Positions 15,716-23,507 of a stretch of 64,000 nt of DNA are shown here, piece after piece. The notes under the pieces are model-generated. The model was not told the DNA's origin. It worked only from the letters and a program-made list of their open reading frames with translations, and ran no database searches. The stretch spans positions 1,984,001 to 2,048,000 of the forward strand of contig JAXGMA010000001.1 in NCBI GenBank assembly GCA_040768905.1, written 5' to 3'. Position 1 is the stretch's first letter, and each line of letters begins with the position of its first letter. The position numbers were made by a program, and so were the translations under genes. The DNA comes from SZUA-584 sp040768905. Lineage in GTDB: Bacteria > Bacillota > Clostridia > Christensenellales > SZUA-584.

Positions 15716-16015
15716 CATATTGTCTACAAAATAGTTGACGTCCCATATGATTGCGATACAGTTGGTGAATTTGATTCGTATATAAGAGGTGAAATAGTTA
15801 ATGGGAGACCTGTACATATTAGCTTGCAAGATGATGATTATTATGGTGATCATTCTGTTGTCGGTTTTGGTTATAATAGATATAAATACGGCAGTTCGTG
15901 GTCCAGTCATTATATAATGATAGCTGATGGATGGCATGATCAGGCAGATGAGCGTTGGATACACTATCAAACAGGAAGGGATCATATGAATGTAAATAGG
16001 ATCAATCCCTATTAA
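15716..16015 (+). pseudogene. C-terminal fragment of a papain/C39-like cysteine peptidase
   Basis: After the transposase stop, the same frame stays open for 99 codons to a TAA at 16013-16015. The residues GRPVHISL, GDHSVVGFGY, SHYIMIADGW and ERWIHYQTG resemble the His-containing half of C39-like/papain-fold peptidases (H in GDHSVV; W/D in the following strand). The Cys-bearing N-terminal half is absent and not seen on the other side of the insertion sequence. It is a truncated relic. Confidence 0.55.
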
Positions 16016-16155
16016 GAATCTAAACAGGATAGCATTCTAATATACTAATTAATGATTTTCCTCTTGTTTGTTTTCAAATAAGAGGAAAATCAAAATTTAT
16101 GTTTAATATAAATAAGCATGGAGTTTATATTAAAAGTGGATCAGGAGGAAAAGAT

Positions 16156-16590
16156 ATGAAAATAGTTTTAACAGCTTTACTGGGCGTTTTTCTATCGTTT
16201 GGGCTGTACGCTTGTACCGGTAGGATTGAAGATAACGCATCGTTCAACAACATTCAAAGTGTGTATGATGAGTTTTCATTGGATCGTATTTCAGAAATTA
16301 AAGTCACAAATGGTAACAACGGTAATAGAATGAATGTTACCGATACGGAGCAAATCGAAAATATATTTGATGCGTTCAGCAAATTGTCAATAAAAGATAC
16401 CGAGCAGCCAAAAGAAGATTCGAGCGGTTACAGCTATGGTATTGGTTTTTACAACGATGATAAGAAAGTTTTGTCAGTTGTATACGGCAGTGTTACCGAT
16501 ACGTTACTGATTAATAGACATTTGTATATCGTTGAAGATAAAAGCGTTATTCAAAGTGCGATCGATTACTTTGATGAAAACACAGGATAA
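16156..16590 (+). CDS. Small lipoprotein of unknown function
   Basis: The start is the ATG at 16156 behind AGGAGGAAAAG; the frame is open further upstream without a ribosome site. The 144-residue product has a lipoprotein signal peptide with lipobox LYAC at about 18-21, then a soluble acidic domain (ISEIKVTNGNNGNR, IENIFDAFSKL, GYSYGIGFY). I do not recognise a family. The DNA is AT-rich compared with the housekeeping genes, in line with its place in the accessory region. The 300 bases after it (16591-16892) hold only the repeated 23-mer and a promoter. Confidence 0.7.
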   Translation: MKIVLTALLGVFLSFGLYACTGRIEDNASFNNIQSVYDEFSLDRISEIKVTNGNNGNRMNVTDTEQIENIFDAFSKLSIKDTEQPKEDSSGYSYGIGFYNDDKKVLSVVYGSVTDTLLINRHLYIVEDKSVIQSAIDYFDENTG

Positions 16591-16838
16591 CAAAAAATAA
16601 TATAAAACAGACGTAAAAGTGATATAGAGGAATTTTACAATAAAAAGAAACGTATGATGGTGTCATAGGAAGTAATTATAAACAAAAACAAATTTCAGGA
16701 AAAAGGTTTGTATATTATAAATCTTCCATGTAATTTAGTTTGAAACTTGGTTGCTTGAAAAATATGCATTATGCATTTTTCTTATACGAGAAAACGAAAA
16801 ACACCAAAAATCTTTGCGTCAAGGAACATATCAGCCTA

Positions 16839-16870
16839 TTAATGACGTAAAAAATTAGATATGATATAAT
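16839..16870 (+). promoter_or_regulatory. Repeated 23-mer and -10 box upstream of the HTH gene
   Basis: TTAATGACGTAAAAAATTAGATA (16839-16861, shown here by its ends) recurs at 18867-18889 with two changes. TATAAT (16865-16870) lies 16 bp after TGACGT, giving a promoter for the HTH gene. The recurrence ahead of two genes of the same element suggests a shared operator. Confidence 0.5.
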
Positions 16871-16892
16871 TTCCATATCAAGAGGCTTGTGT

Positions 16893-17801
16893 ATGGGAAT
16901 GAGAATCATTCAAAACGCAAATACGGGTGAAAAATACGAAGTAAAAAACCTCGATTTTTTGCCCTTTTTTTATTTAATCCCATATGAAATGATACATGTA
17001 AAATCAAATTTGATTGGCATCCCGAGAAATCCAAAGCTGGCGGTCATGGTTGAGCATTGGAGAAACGTCATCAGCAGCGATGAATTCCTCTCCGTCCTGT
17101 TGGATTGCGTGTCCTTTTATGTATGGAGCGCCTTTGACATCAACCCGTATATCCATTGCTTTTCCGGGTATGACCCGCTGTTCCTACTGGCTAACGATTT
17201 GAACATGTGGATAGACGCATATAATGACCTGTATTTTTCCATTGACGACATGCTTAAAAATATGCCCATTACAGAGCTTATACCCTTTCCGACAGAAGAT
17301 CAGGCGAATGATGTTTTCAACAGAATCGGCACGTGCGGCATTATCAAAAACAACCTCCAGCCGGTTATCGACTGCGTGAAGCAACACAGGTGCCATGAGG
17401 ATTACGACAAACGTATGAGCAACCCCAAGAAAGATTTCTACCGCAAGTGGAATCACAGCAGGGCCATGACCAAAGTGGTTTCTATTGAGGAGCTGATGAA
17501 GAAAGCCGGACTGAAATCCAGCAGCGATGAGGAATATTATAGCCTCATTGATCAGGTCGTTGAATATAACAATCTAAACTCTGAACATGCAACCGTATAT
17601 AAGATGGATTTGGAGCGATATCTGACCAGACTGGATGAGAAGGATACTGATATACTTGCCTTAAAGTATTGCGGGTATACACAAAATGAGATAGCGGAAA
17701 AATTAGGATACCGGACGCATAGCGCAGTAGGGAAACGCATTAGCGGCTATATAAGGCGGGAATATCTTGACTACTTTGCATGGGAGCCTGGCTTGAAATA
17801 A
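16893..17801 (+). CDS. HTH regulator-like protein of element 2 (sigma-70 region 4-like C-terminus)
   Basis: About 302 residues; starts at 16893 or 16899 are equally possible. The C-terminal 60 residues (LTRLDEKDTDILALKYCGYTQ...EIAEKLGYRTHSAVGKRISGYI) form a sigma region 4 / LuxR-like helix-turn-helix. The N-terminal 200 residues (aromatic, with LDCVSFYVWSAFDINPY) resemble nothing that I know. As first gene of the element, behind a promoter with the repeated 23-mer, it probably controls element genes. Confidence 0.6.
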   Translation: MGMRIIQNANTGEKYEVKNLDFLPFFYLIPYEMIHVKSNLIGIPRNPKLAVMVEHWRNVISSDEFLSVLLDCVSFYVWSAFDINPYIHCFSGYDPLFLLANDLNMWIDAYNDLYFSIDDMLKNMPITELIPFPTEDQANDVFNRIGTCGIIKNNLQPVIDCVKQHRCHEDYDKRMSNPKKDFYRKWNHSRAMTKVVSIEELMKKAGLKSSSDEEYYSLIDQVVEYNNLNSEHATVYKMDLERYLTRLDEKDTDILALKYCGYTQNEIAEKLGYRTHSAVGKRISGYIRREYLDYFAWEPGLK

Positions 17802-17969
17802 TGACGATACCGGAAATGTGGGGTTACCACCATAATAAACCATTTTTATACAGCCAATGTGTACAGCGAGCCGTACATATTGGCAATACAGAACGGCGTG
17901 CCGGAAAATGCCAAAATCTTTTGCCGCTGGTCATAGTATACTAACAAAACGAAGACTAGGAGAATCCGC

Positions 17970-18017
17970 ATGACGATATATTTATTATTAATATTACCGT
18001 CACTATTTGGACTGTAA
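17970..18017 (+). CDS. Possible 15-residue hydrophobic leader peptide
   Basis: ATG at 17970 follows AGGAG at proper distance and the frame encodes MTIYLLLILPSLFGL before TAA. It precedes the next element gene by 48 bp and could couple or attenuate its translation. Such a short frame can occur by chance, and there is no other support. Confidence 0.25.
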   Translation: MTIYLLLILPSLFGL

Positions 18018-18065
18018 AACGGATTGAAACGAATTCCGCTATTCACAAGACAGGAGGCCTCGCCC

Positions 18066-18467
18066 GTGAATCACAAAGAGACGCAACGGTTTATTGTATT
18101 TCAAATACTCGGTAAGGATATGAAGCTGGTCGATAGTCACCCTGTATCTGGCAGCAGCAGCCTGACGCTCGCATTCTGCAAGGAAACAAACACATGGAAA
18201 TTGGCAGATGAGACGGACAGTCCGTTGAATAGGTTGTTCAGCGTAGTTAAGCGGTTATTACAAGCTGAAAAAAGATTCGAAGGGGCGGCAGGTACGCTGG
18301 CGCAAAAGCTCAGGGTATTAGATGATTCTCTTGATTATGCGCCAAACGCATTAGCACGGATATTCAACCGCCACAGTATATCCATGGAATATGAATACGG
18401 GATACGCTATCAGCAGAAAAAGAGAAAATCCGGCGCACGGGAATTCATGTTGTCCCTGCAAAAATAG
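18066..18467 (+). CDS. Unknown element-2 protein upstream of the replication module
   Basis: The likely start is the GTG at 18066, eight bases after AGGAGG; the frame is open 14 codons further without such a signal. The 133-residue product (QRFIVFQILGKDMKLVDSH, RLFSVVKRLLQAEKRFEGA, ALARIFNRHSISMEYEYGIRY) has a basic C-terminal third that may bind DNA. I do not recognise the family. Its position directly before the iterons and the RepA-like gene suggests a part in replication or its control. Confidence 0.55.
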   Translation: MNHKETQRFIVFQILGKDMKLVDSHPVSGSSSLTLAFCKETNTWKLADETDSPLNRLFSVVKRLLQAEKRFEGAAGTLAQKLRVLDDSLDYAPNALARIFNRHSISMEYEYGIRYQQKKRKSGAREFMLSLQK

Positions 18468-18486
18468 TCTTTTTTCAGCCTGTGTA

Positions 18487-18513
18487 ATGACAGTTATGAC
18501 AGCTATGACTGTT
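18487..18513 (+). repeat. Left iteron array (3 x 9 bp) of element 2
   Basis: ATGACAGTT, ATGACAGCT and ATGACTGTT follow each other with no gap. A single inverted copy (GCTGTCAT) lies at 18542-18549. The opposite-orientation array at 19972-19998 closes the other side of the ATPase gene. Confidence 0.65.
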
Positions 18514-18649
18514 ATTTTAGGAGAGCGGCAAAGCTGGTCGCGCTGTCATAGAGCGAACGCAAGTGAGCGATAAGAGGGCGTTCGGCTGCTATATTGCGGG
18601 AAAGTATATTCGCGATACGACAGCCGGTGGCCCGAAAAGCCTCGCAGAG

Positions 18650-18680
18650 CACACTGACTTTGCTCGCAAAGTCTAGTGTG
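18650..18680 (+). other. Candidate oriT hairpin of element 2
   Basis: CACACTGACTTTGC pairs with GCAAAGTCTAGTGTG (one bulged T, two-base loop), followed by TTACACCGCTATGCTGCGCC. The long noncoding stretch 18468-18956 contains this hairpin, the iterons and several shorter inverted repeats. Such an arrangement is expected for an origin of transfer and/or replication. Confidence 0.5.
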
Positions 18681-18866
18681 TTACACCGCTATGCTGCGCC
18701 ACAATTGGGGTGCATTTCTGACGCGCTCAGCTTTCTATTTGCCGTGAAAATGCTCTGGGCTGCGCGGTGATCTTCGCGCAAGATAGAGCATTTCTCATTG
18801 AGCCATAGCGGTGTACCCAAAAGACAGTCTATACTTTTTTCTAAAATACAGGAACATTCTGTTATA

Positions 18867-18889
18867 TTAATGACGTATTAAATTAGATA
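18867..18889 (+). repeat. Second copy of the 23-mer (candidate operator)
   Basis: TTAATGACGTATTAAATTAGATA differs from the copy at 16839-16861 at two positions. It lies 68 bp before the RepA-like start, but no -10 box follows at the same distance as in the first copy. A protein-binding site is therefore more likely than a promoter part. Confidence 0.5.
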
Positions 18890-18900
18890 GCCTCAATTAG

Positions 18901-18922
18901 CGCCCTTTCAGGGCGTTTTTTT
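18901..18922 (+). terminator. Terminator-like hairpin upstream of the RepA-like gene
   Basis: CGCCCT / AGGGCG with a three-base loop is followed by seven T. It sits between the operator-like 23-mer and the ATPase gene, so it can end incoming transcription or act as an attenuator of the ATPase mRNA. Confidence 0.65.
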
Positions 18923-18956
18923 GATGCATCTAATATTTCAACACAGGAGAAAACCA

Positions 18957-19991
18957 ATGAAACCTAACGACAAAAAAACTACACTACAAACGGTCGATGC
19001 GGAGATGCTGCTGGCAACGCCGCTCAAACCCATCAGATGGATTGTGGAAGACATCATCCCGCAAGGACTTCATATCCTTGCCGGAAGTCCGAAGATCGGC
19101 AAAAGCTGGCTCATGCTCTATTTATGCCTGCAGGCCGCCAAAGGCGAACCGCTTTGGGAGTACGAGACCCACCAGTGCGACGTGCTGTACCTGTGCCTTG
19201 AAGATACCTTCAACCGGATTCAAAAGCGGATGTTTGAACTTGCGGATTCCGCGCCCGGCAACCTGCATTTCTGTGTAGCGGCTGAAGCTTTGGACAGCGG
19301 TTTGAAGGAACAGATCGAAGGGTTTATCAATGCGTATCCGAATACTGGGCTGATTGTCATCGACACGTTCCAGAAAATACGGGGTGTGCCGACCAATCCT
19401 AACGCCTACGCTAATGATTACTCGGACGTATCCATTCTCAAAGCGATAGCGGACAAATACCGTATCGCCATAATCATCGTCCATCATTTGCGGAAAGACC
19501 CGTCGAGCGATCCGGTTATGATGGTGTCCGGCAGTACCGGAATTACGGGCAGCGTCGACTGCAACTATGTTTTGGTCAGAAACAAACGGGAGCTTGATAC
19601 TGCAAAGCTGATTGTATCCGGCAGAGACACGGAATACAGGGAAATTGCTTTGAGGTTTGAGGATTGCCGGTGGCACTTTATGGGATGCGATAAAGCGGAG
19701 GATGTACGCAAGCGGGAAACGCCGGATATTCTGTTGCGCATTGCCGGGTTTATGTCGGACATTGATAAATGGGAAGGCAGCGCAACAGAGCTGCTGAACG
19801 CATTGCAGGATAACAAAACCCCATCGAACACAGTAACCAAGATACTGAATCAACATCACGACACGTTTCTACTTGAAAACCGAATCCTCTACCAGTATAG
19901 CCGTATACCCGGTAAGAGGCTGATCACTTTGACCAAAGTGCCGGAGGACAGCGGCGTCACGGTGTCCGATAAACCGTCACAGCTGTCATAG
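18957..19991 (+). CDS. RepA-like AAA ATPase / helicase-type replication protein
   Basis: About 344 residues from the ATG at 18957 after AGGAG. Walker A is AGSPKIGKSW (about 39-48) and Walker B is GLIVIDT (about 128-134). A VHHLRKDP segment and SGSTGITGSVD follow, as in the RecA-fold RepA/DnaB-like helicases of plasmids and integrative elements (AAA_25). The C-terminal third is a winged-helix-like tail. The stop codon lies within an iteron array. Likely role: unwinding or initiation for replication of the excised element. Confidence 0.8.
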   Translation: MKPNDKKTTLQTVDAEMLLATPLKPIRWIVEDIIPQGLHILAGSPKIGKSWLMLYLCLQAAKGEPLWEYETHQCDVLYLCLEDTFNRIQKRMFELADSAPGNLHFCVAAEALDSGLKEQIEGFINAYPNTGLIVIDTFQKIRGVPTNPNAYANDYSDVSILKAIADKYRIAIIIVHHLRKDPSSDPVMMVSGSTGITGSVDCNYVLVRNKRELDTAKLIVSGRDTEYREIALRFEDCRWHFMGCDKAEDVRKRETPDILLRIAGFMSDIDKWEGSATELLNALQDNKTPSNTVTKILNQHHDTFLLENRILYQYSRIPGKRLITLTKVPEDSGVTVSDKPSQLS

Positions 19992-19998
19992 CTGTCAT
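19972..19998 (-). repeat. Right iteron array (3 x 9 bp), opposite orientation
   Basis: Read on the minus strand this is ATGACAGCT, ATGACAGCT, GTGACGGTT, again with no gaps. It mirrors the array at 18487-18513. Part of it codes for the last residues of the ATPase, which shows that the repeat is kept within coding sequence. Confidence 0.6.
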
Positions 19999-20026
19999 TG
20001 CTGAAGATGGAAGGGAGGGTTTTTAT

Positions 20027-20974
20027 ATGCATGTCATCATGAGGTTTGCCAAGCGCAAGGGCGGTCAGATATCGTCCATGGAAGCACATAACGAGCGGAA
20101 GAAGGAAAAGTACGCGAGCAACCCGGATATTGATTTGAGCAGAATTAAAGACAACTATCACATTGTTCAGCCGGAAGAAACATACCGCAGGGAGATCAAC
20201 AGCCGTATCAAAAAAGCAGGATGCAGAACCCGCAAAGACAGCGTGAAGATGGTGGAGGTCTTATTTACCGCTTCGCCTGAATTCTTCTCTGTCACAGGCG
20301 CTCAGGAACACAGGGAGTATTTTGAAAGGGCGGTTCGGTTTATACAGGATGAAGTCGGGAAAGACAATGTGTTTGCAGCAACCGTGCATATGGATGAAGC
20401 GACACCGCATATGCACATCTGTTTTACGCCGATCACGGCAGACGGGAGACTATCCGCAAAAGAGATCATTGGCAACCAGAAAAGCCTGTCCGTCTGGCAG
20501 GACAAAGTCCACGAGCATTTTGTGGCGCGCTGGGACTTTTTTGAGCGGGGTACATCGGCGATGATTACCAAACGGAAGCATATCCAGCCGTGGCTGTTTA
20601 AGCTGGCCCAGCGGCTGGACAGACAGCAGGAAGAGGTGATGACCGCTATCAGCAACATCAACAATTTCAACGCGCCGAAGAAACGGGCGGAAGCCATTCG
20701 GATTTTAAAGAAATGGTTTCCGCAGGCGCAGAAGTTTACAGCGGATCTCAGCCGCAGCAAGAAAACCATGGACAGTCTGAAAAAAGAAGTCGGGGAAATG
20801 GAAGTGGTACTCGACAGGCAGAGCAAGAAGATCATGGAACTGCATGCACAAAACGAGTTTACGCTGCAAACCGCAGAGCATCAAAAGAAGCTGCTGGAGG
20901 CCATTCCCAAAGAGGAATTGGAACTGAGGGAAAACGATATCAGGGACATTATCAAGGGAATCAACGAGAGATAA
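20027..20974 (+). CDS. MobV-family relaxase (Mob/Pre type)
   Basis: A 315-residue relaxase that nicks oriT and stays attached to the DNA during mobilization. The hallmark HMDEATPHMHICF (HxDExxPHxH-type metal site) is at about 124-136. The N-terminal MRFAKRKGG and MEAHNERKKEKYASNP match the family start. The C-terminal third (about 215-315) is a coiled coil. It starts behind GGGAGGG only 36 bp after the ATPase stop, so the two are probably cotranscribed. It corresponds to TnpZ-type mobilization proteins. Confidence 0.9.
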   Translation: MHVIMRFAKRKGGQISSMEAHNERKKEKYASNPDIDLSRIKDNYHIVQPEETYRREINSRIKKAGCRTRKDSVKMVEVLFTASPEFFSVTGAQEHREYFERAVRFIQDEVGKDNVFAATVHMDEATPHMHICFTPITADGRLSAKEIIGNQKSLSVWQDKVHEHFVARWDFFERGTSAMITKRKHIQPWLFKLAQRLDRQQEEVMTAISNINNFNAPKKRAEAIRILKKWFPQAQKFTADLSRSKKTMDSLKKEVGEMEVVLDRQSKKIMELHAQNEFTLQTAEHQKKLLEAIPKEELELRENDIRDIIKGINER

Positions 20975-20987
20975 GAGGAGGATTGAC

Positions 20988-21170
20988 ATGGATAAGAAAA
21001 ATGAAATGAAGATTGAACAGCTTAACACATACGGGATTGGATATAACTGTCTGATATCCGCCGTCAAGGTCGGGAAAACAACGTTCATTGTTTCCAGTTA
21101 CTTTGAAAAAAACAGGCCGTTTACCGATACGATGGATAAAGTGATCGAGAAGCGAATAAAGACGTCTTAA
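20988..21170 (+). CDS. TnpW-like small transposon protein, element 2
   Basis: A 60-residue protein that starts after AGAGGAGG, 14 bp after the relaxase stop. The C-terminal half (VKVGKTTFIVSSYF, then MDKVIEKRI) aligns with the protein at 3046-3243. Its place between relaxase and recombinase is that of TnpW-type proteins. The biochemical role is unknown. Confidence 0.6.
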   Translation: MDKKNEMKIEQLNTYGIGYNCLISAVKVGKTTFIVSSYFEKNRPFTDTMDKVIEKRIKTS

Positions 21171-21193
21171 GGTTGTGCTATTTGATATGGCGT

Positions 21194-21250
21194 GAAAGCA
21201 GCATTCGGGGTATAATTAGTTTAAGCTAAGCTACTTTGGATGCTGCTTTC
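21194..21250 (+). repeat. Hairpin with conserved loop upstream of recombinase 2
   Basis: A perfect 11-bp inverted repeat (GAAAGCAGCAT / ATGCTGCTTTC) encloses GGGGTATAATTAG...GCTAAGCTACTTT. The loop is shared with element 1 (3250-3311), while the stem sequence is entirely different but still paired. TATAAT in the loop may be the -10 of the recombinase promoter. Confidence 0.6.
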
Positions 21251-21267
21251 ATATTGAAAGGAGAAAT

Positions 21268-22953
21268 ATGAAGCAATACAAAGTAGGAATTTATTTACGG
21301 TTGTCACGCGATGATGGAACGGACGCCGAGAGCATGAGCATATCTCATCAGCGGGCTATGCTCAAGGACTATGTAAACGAAAGGGGTTGGGAGATAGAAG
21401 ATACCTATATCGACGACGGCATCAGCGGCACGACGTTTGACAGGCCGGGTTTTCAGCGTTTGATTGAGGATATCGAAAAGAAGCGCGTCAACATGGTGAT
21501 CGTCAAGGACCTGTCCCGGCTGGGCAGGAACTATTCGCAGGTGGGACATTACACGGATTACTTCTTCCCGAAACACAATGTCCGGTTTATCGCTATCGGC
21601 GATAACGTGGACAGCGAAAAGGACAACGACTTTGCCGGGTTTCTGAATGTGATTCATGAACATTACGCCAAGGACACATCGCGGAAGATCAAGACCACCA
21701 AGAAAACACAGATGAAGAAGGGCGAGTTTATCGGCAGCCAACCGGCGATGGGATACAGGCGTGATCCGGACGATAAGCACAAGCTCATCATTGAGGAAGA
21801 CGGCGCGGAGATTGTCCGCAGGATATTTCATCTGTATGCGATGGGCGAGAGCGCACGGCATATTGCGGAAGTTTTCAACAAAGAAGGTATACCCACTCCG
21901 CGCGTTCATTTCTTCAAACGGATTGGAAAACCGAATCCGTATACTCAGGACGCTGAAACCTGGGGCAGTGCAACGATATTGAGGATGCTCAAGAATCAGG
22001 TGTATATCGGCCACATGGCACAGGGAAAACGGCAGAAGAAGAGTTTTAAGATGAAGCGTCGCGATGTTGTGCCCAAAGAGAACTGGGTCGTTATCAAGAA
22101 CACGCATGAACCGCTGATTGATGAGGTCACATGGAACAGGGTACAGGCCATCATGAACCAGAACAAGAGAAAGACGAAGCCGAGGCTTAAAAAAGACGGT
22201 ACGGTATCGTTGTTCAGTGGCAAGGTGTTCTGTGCGGACTGCGGAGCGAAGATGACGTTTCAGCGGATCAGGAACGGCAGTCAGCAGGCGTACTCAAGGT
22301 ATCGGTGCAGTACATACAGCAATCAGGGCAAAACCGCTTGCAGCTTCCATGCGATCGGCGAGGATGAACTTGAAGCCATTGTGTTGAACGAGATCAGGAA
22401 GTTTTCGAGCATTGCAGCCCAGTATGCCGATTCGCTTATGAGCAAACTGCTTGAGATCAACGACAGGATGAAGTCCAGAAGCGGCCTGTTGGTCGAAAAG
22501 CAGTTGCAAAAAATGGAACGTGAAATGCAGGGTATAGCGCCGAAGATTGATGTTTTGCTTGAGCAGATGGTGAACGGCAATGTCTCTGAGGTGATGTTCA
22601 AAAAGCTGATGAGCGGCTATGAAGGTAAACAGGAAGAGCTTGCCGGTCAACGTATTGCGCTGAAGGCCGAACTGAATGAAATCAGGGACGACACCAGATA
22701 CATCAAGGATATGGTTGATAAGTTCAAGGCCAGAAATTATATTGAAACCCTCGACAGGGAAACGGTTGTTGAACTAATTGACCACATCGAGGTGTTTAAA
22801 AAGGAAAAGGCGGCTGAGAGCGGCTATGTCCAGAGAGTCGATATATATTTCAACTTTATCGGCAAAATCAATTATTTGGACTTCGATAATTTAAAAGGTT
22901 ATCTGAAAGACAAGATATCCAAAGACCGGGCAATAAGCCAACAAGCCGGATAA
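21268..22953 (+). CDS. Large serine recombinase (TnpX-like), element 2
   Basis: A 561-residue recombinase after AAAGGAG. It has the resolvase domain (YLRLSRDDG with the catalytic Ser; DDGISGTTFDRPGF; VIVKDLSRLGRNYSQVG), recombinase domain (MGYRRDPDDKHKL), zinc ribbon (CADCGAKM ... CSTYSNQGKTAC) and a long coiled coil. It is clearly homologous to the recombinase at 3336-5018, yet the DNA has diverged throughout, so the two are not recent copies. It is the last gene of the element and ends a few bases before the tRNA-Ser terminator. Confidence 0.94.
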   Translation: MKQYKVGIYLRLSRDDGTDAESMSISHQRAMLKDYVNERGWEIEDTYIDDGISGTTFDRPGFQRLIEDIEKKRVNMVIVKDLSRLGRNYSQVGHYTDYFFPKHNVRFIAIGDNVDSEKDNDFAGFLNVIHEHYAKDTSRKIKTTKKTQMKKGEFIGSQPAMGYRRDPDDKHKLIIEEDGAEIVRRIFHLYAMGESARHIAEVFNKEGIPTPRVHFFKRIGKPNPYTQDAETWGSATILRMLKNQVYIGHMAQGKRQKKSFKMKRRDVVPKENWVVIKNTHEPLIDEVTWNRVQAIMNQNKRKTKPRLKKDGTVSLFSGKVFCADCGAKMTFQRIRNGSQQAYSRYRCSTYSNQGKTACSFHAIGEDELEAIVLNEIRKFSSIAAQYADSLMSKLLEINDRMKSRSGLLVEKQLQKMEREMQGIAPKIDVLLEQMVNGNVSEVMFKKLMSGYEGKQEELAGQRIALKAELNEIRDDTRYIKDMVDKFKARNYIETLDRETVVELIDHIEVFKKEKAAESGYVQRVDIYFNFIGKINYLDFDNLKGYLKDKISKDRAISQQAG

Positions 22954-22959
22954 TCTCAC

Positions 22960-22995
22960 GAAAAAGAAAAATCACAAGGCACAGTGTACCTTGTG
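22960..22995 (-). terminator. Terminator of tRNA-Ser
   Basis: On the minus strand CACAAGG / CCTTGTG (nine-base loop) is followed by ATTTTTCTTTTTC, a good intrinsic terminator just after the tRNA 3' end. The serine-recombinase element stops right behind its T-tract. Confidence 0.8.
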
Positions 22996-22999
22996 AAAG

Positions 23000-23090
23000 T
23001 GGCGGAGAGGGTGGGATTCGAACCCACGTGCCGGTTCCCCGGCAAACGCATTTCGAGTGCGCCCCGTTATGACCACTTCGATACCTCTCC
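23000..23090 (-). tRNA. tRNA-Ser (anticodon CGA)
   Basis: The minus strand folds as a class II tRNA: acceptor GGAGAGG / CCTCTCC with discriminator G and encoded CCA, anticodon loop CTCGAAA, a long variable arm (TTGCCGGGGAACCGGCA) and T-arm GTGGGTTCGAATCCCAC. Anticodon CGA reads UCG. Length 91 nt with CCA. Confidence 0.95.
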
Positions 23091-23263
23091 ACGGTTATTC
23101 TTTTCTGACGCTCCAAAAGAGTGAACCAACAGCGTTACGAGTGTCAATTATAAAGCATTTGTGCAACGAATTCAAGTGTCAAAACTGCGCTTCATTCTGT
23201 GTTATATCCATGCATATATCCGGTTTCATAGGCTAAAACTAAACACAAAAAAGGAGTATTTCA

Positions 23264-23425
23264 ATGGAAAGATACAGGCGAAAGCTTACTGGACGGTACC
23301 GTCAGATCAAGGATGAATATCCGCTCATCAGATCCATGCGCATAAAGCAGGCATCAAACATCAGTGCTCCGGGCGCGGATGATATCTTAAGCGATACAGA
23401 TCGGGCGGGTGACCCCCAGAAATAA
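23264..23425 (+). CDS. Small basic/acidic protein of unknown function
   Basis: A 53-residue frame with AAGGAG at the right distance: MERYRRKLTGRYRQIKDEYP, ending in SDTDRAGDPQK. It has a basic N-terminal helix and an acidic tail. Intergenic position and ribosome site support translation. No family recognised. Confidence 0.45.
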   Translation: MERYRRKLTGRYRQIKDEYPLIRSMRIKQASNISAPGADDILSDTDRAGDPQK

Positions 23426-23507
23426 TACAGCGCAAGCGCAAAAATGCGCGCATTCTGCCGCTGATGCGTGCCCAAACCCGCCGCTTTCTTCTGTTCCGCA
23501 TCGTCAT

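Larger units (their letters stand above)
14493..15731 (+). mobile_element. IS3-family insertion sequence (IS150-like)
   Basis: Two overlapping transposase frames are enclosed by inverted terminal sequences: TTTTAGACAATCTGCTAAG at 14495-14513 and the complement of TTGTAGACAATATGCTAAG at 15711-15729 (17 of 19 matching). Size of about 1.24 kb is typical. On its right it abuts a headless protease-like fragment, so its insertion or a linked deletion removed the 5' part of that gene. Confidence 0.85.
16839..22953 (+). mobile_element. Tn4451-like mobilizable element 2 with replication module
   Basis: Genes in order: HTH/sigma-like protein, small unknown protein, RepA-like ATPase, MobV relaxase, TnpW-like protein, large serine recombinase. 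Iteron arrays flank the ATPase gene and a candidate oriT hairpin lies upstream of it. The right end is sharp: the recombinase stop is a few bases from the terminator of tRNA-Ser. The left end is not defined; 16839 is the first element-specific sequence that I can identify. Confidence 0.75.
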
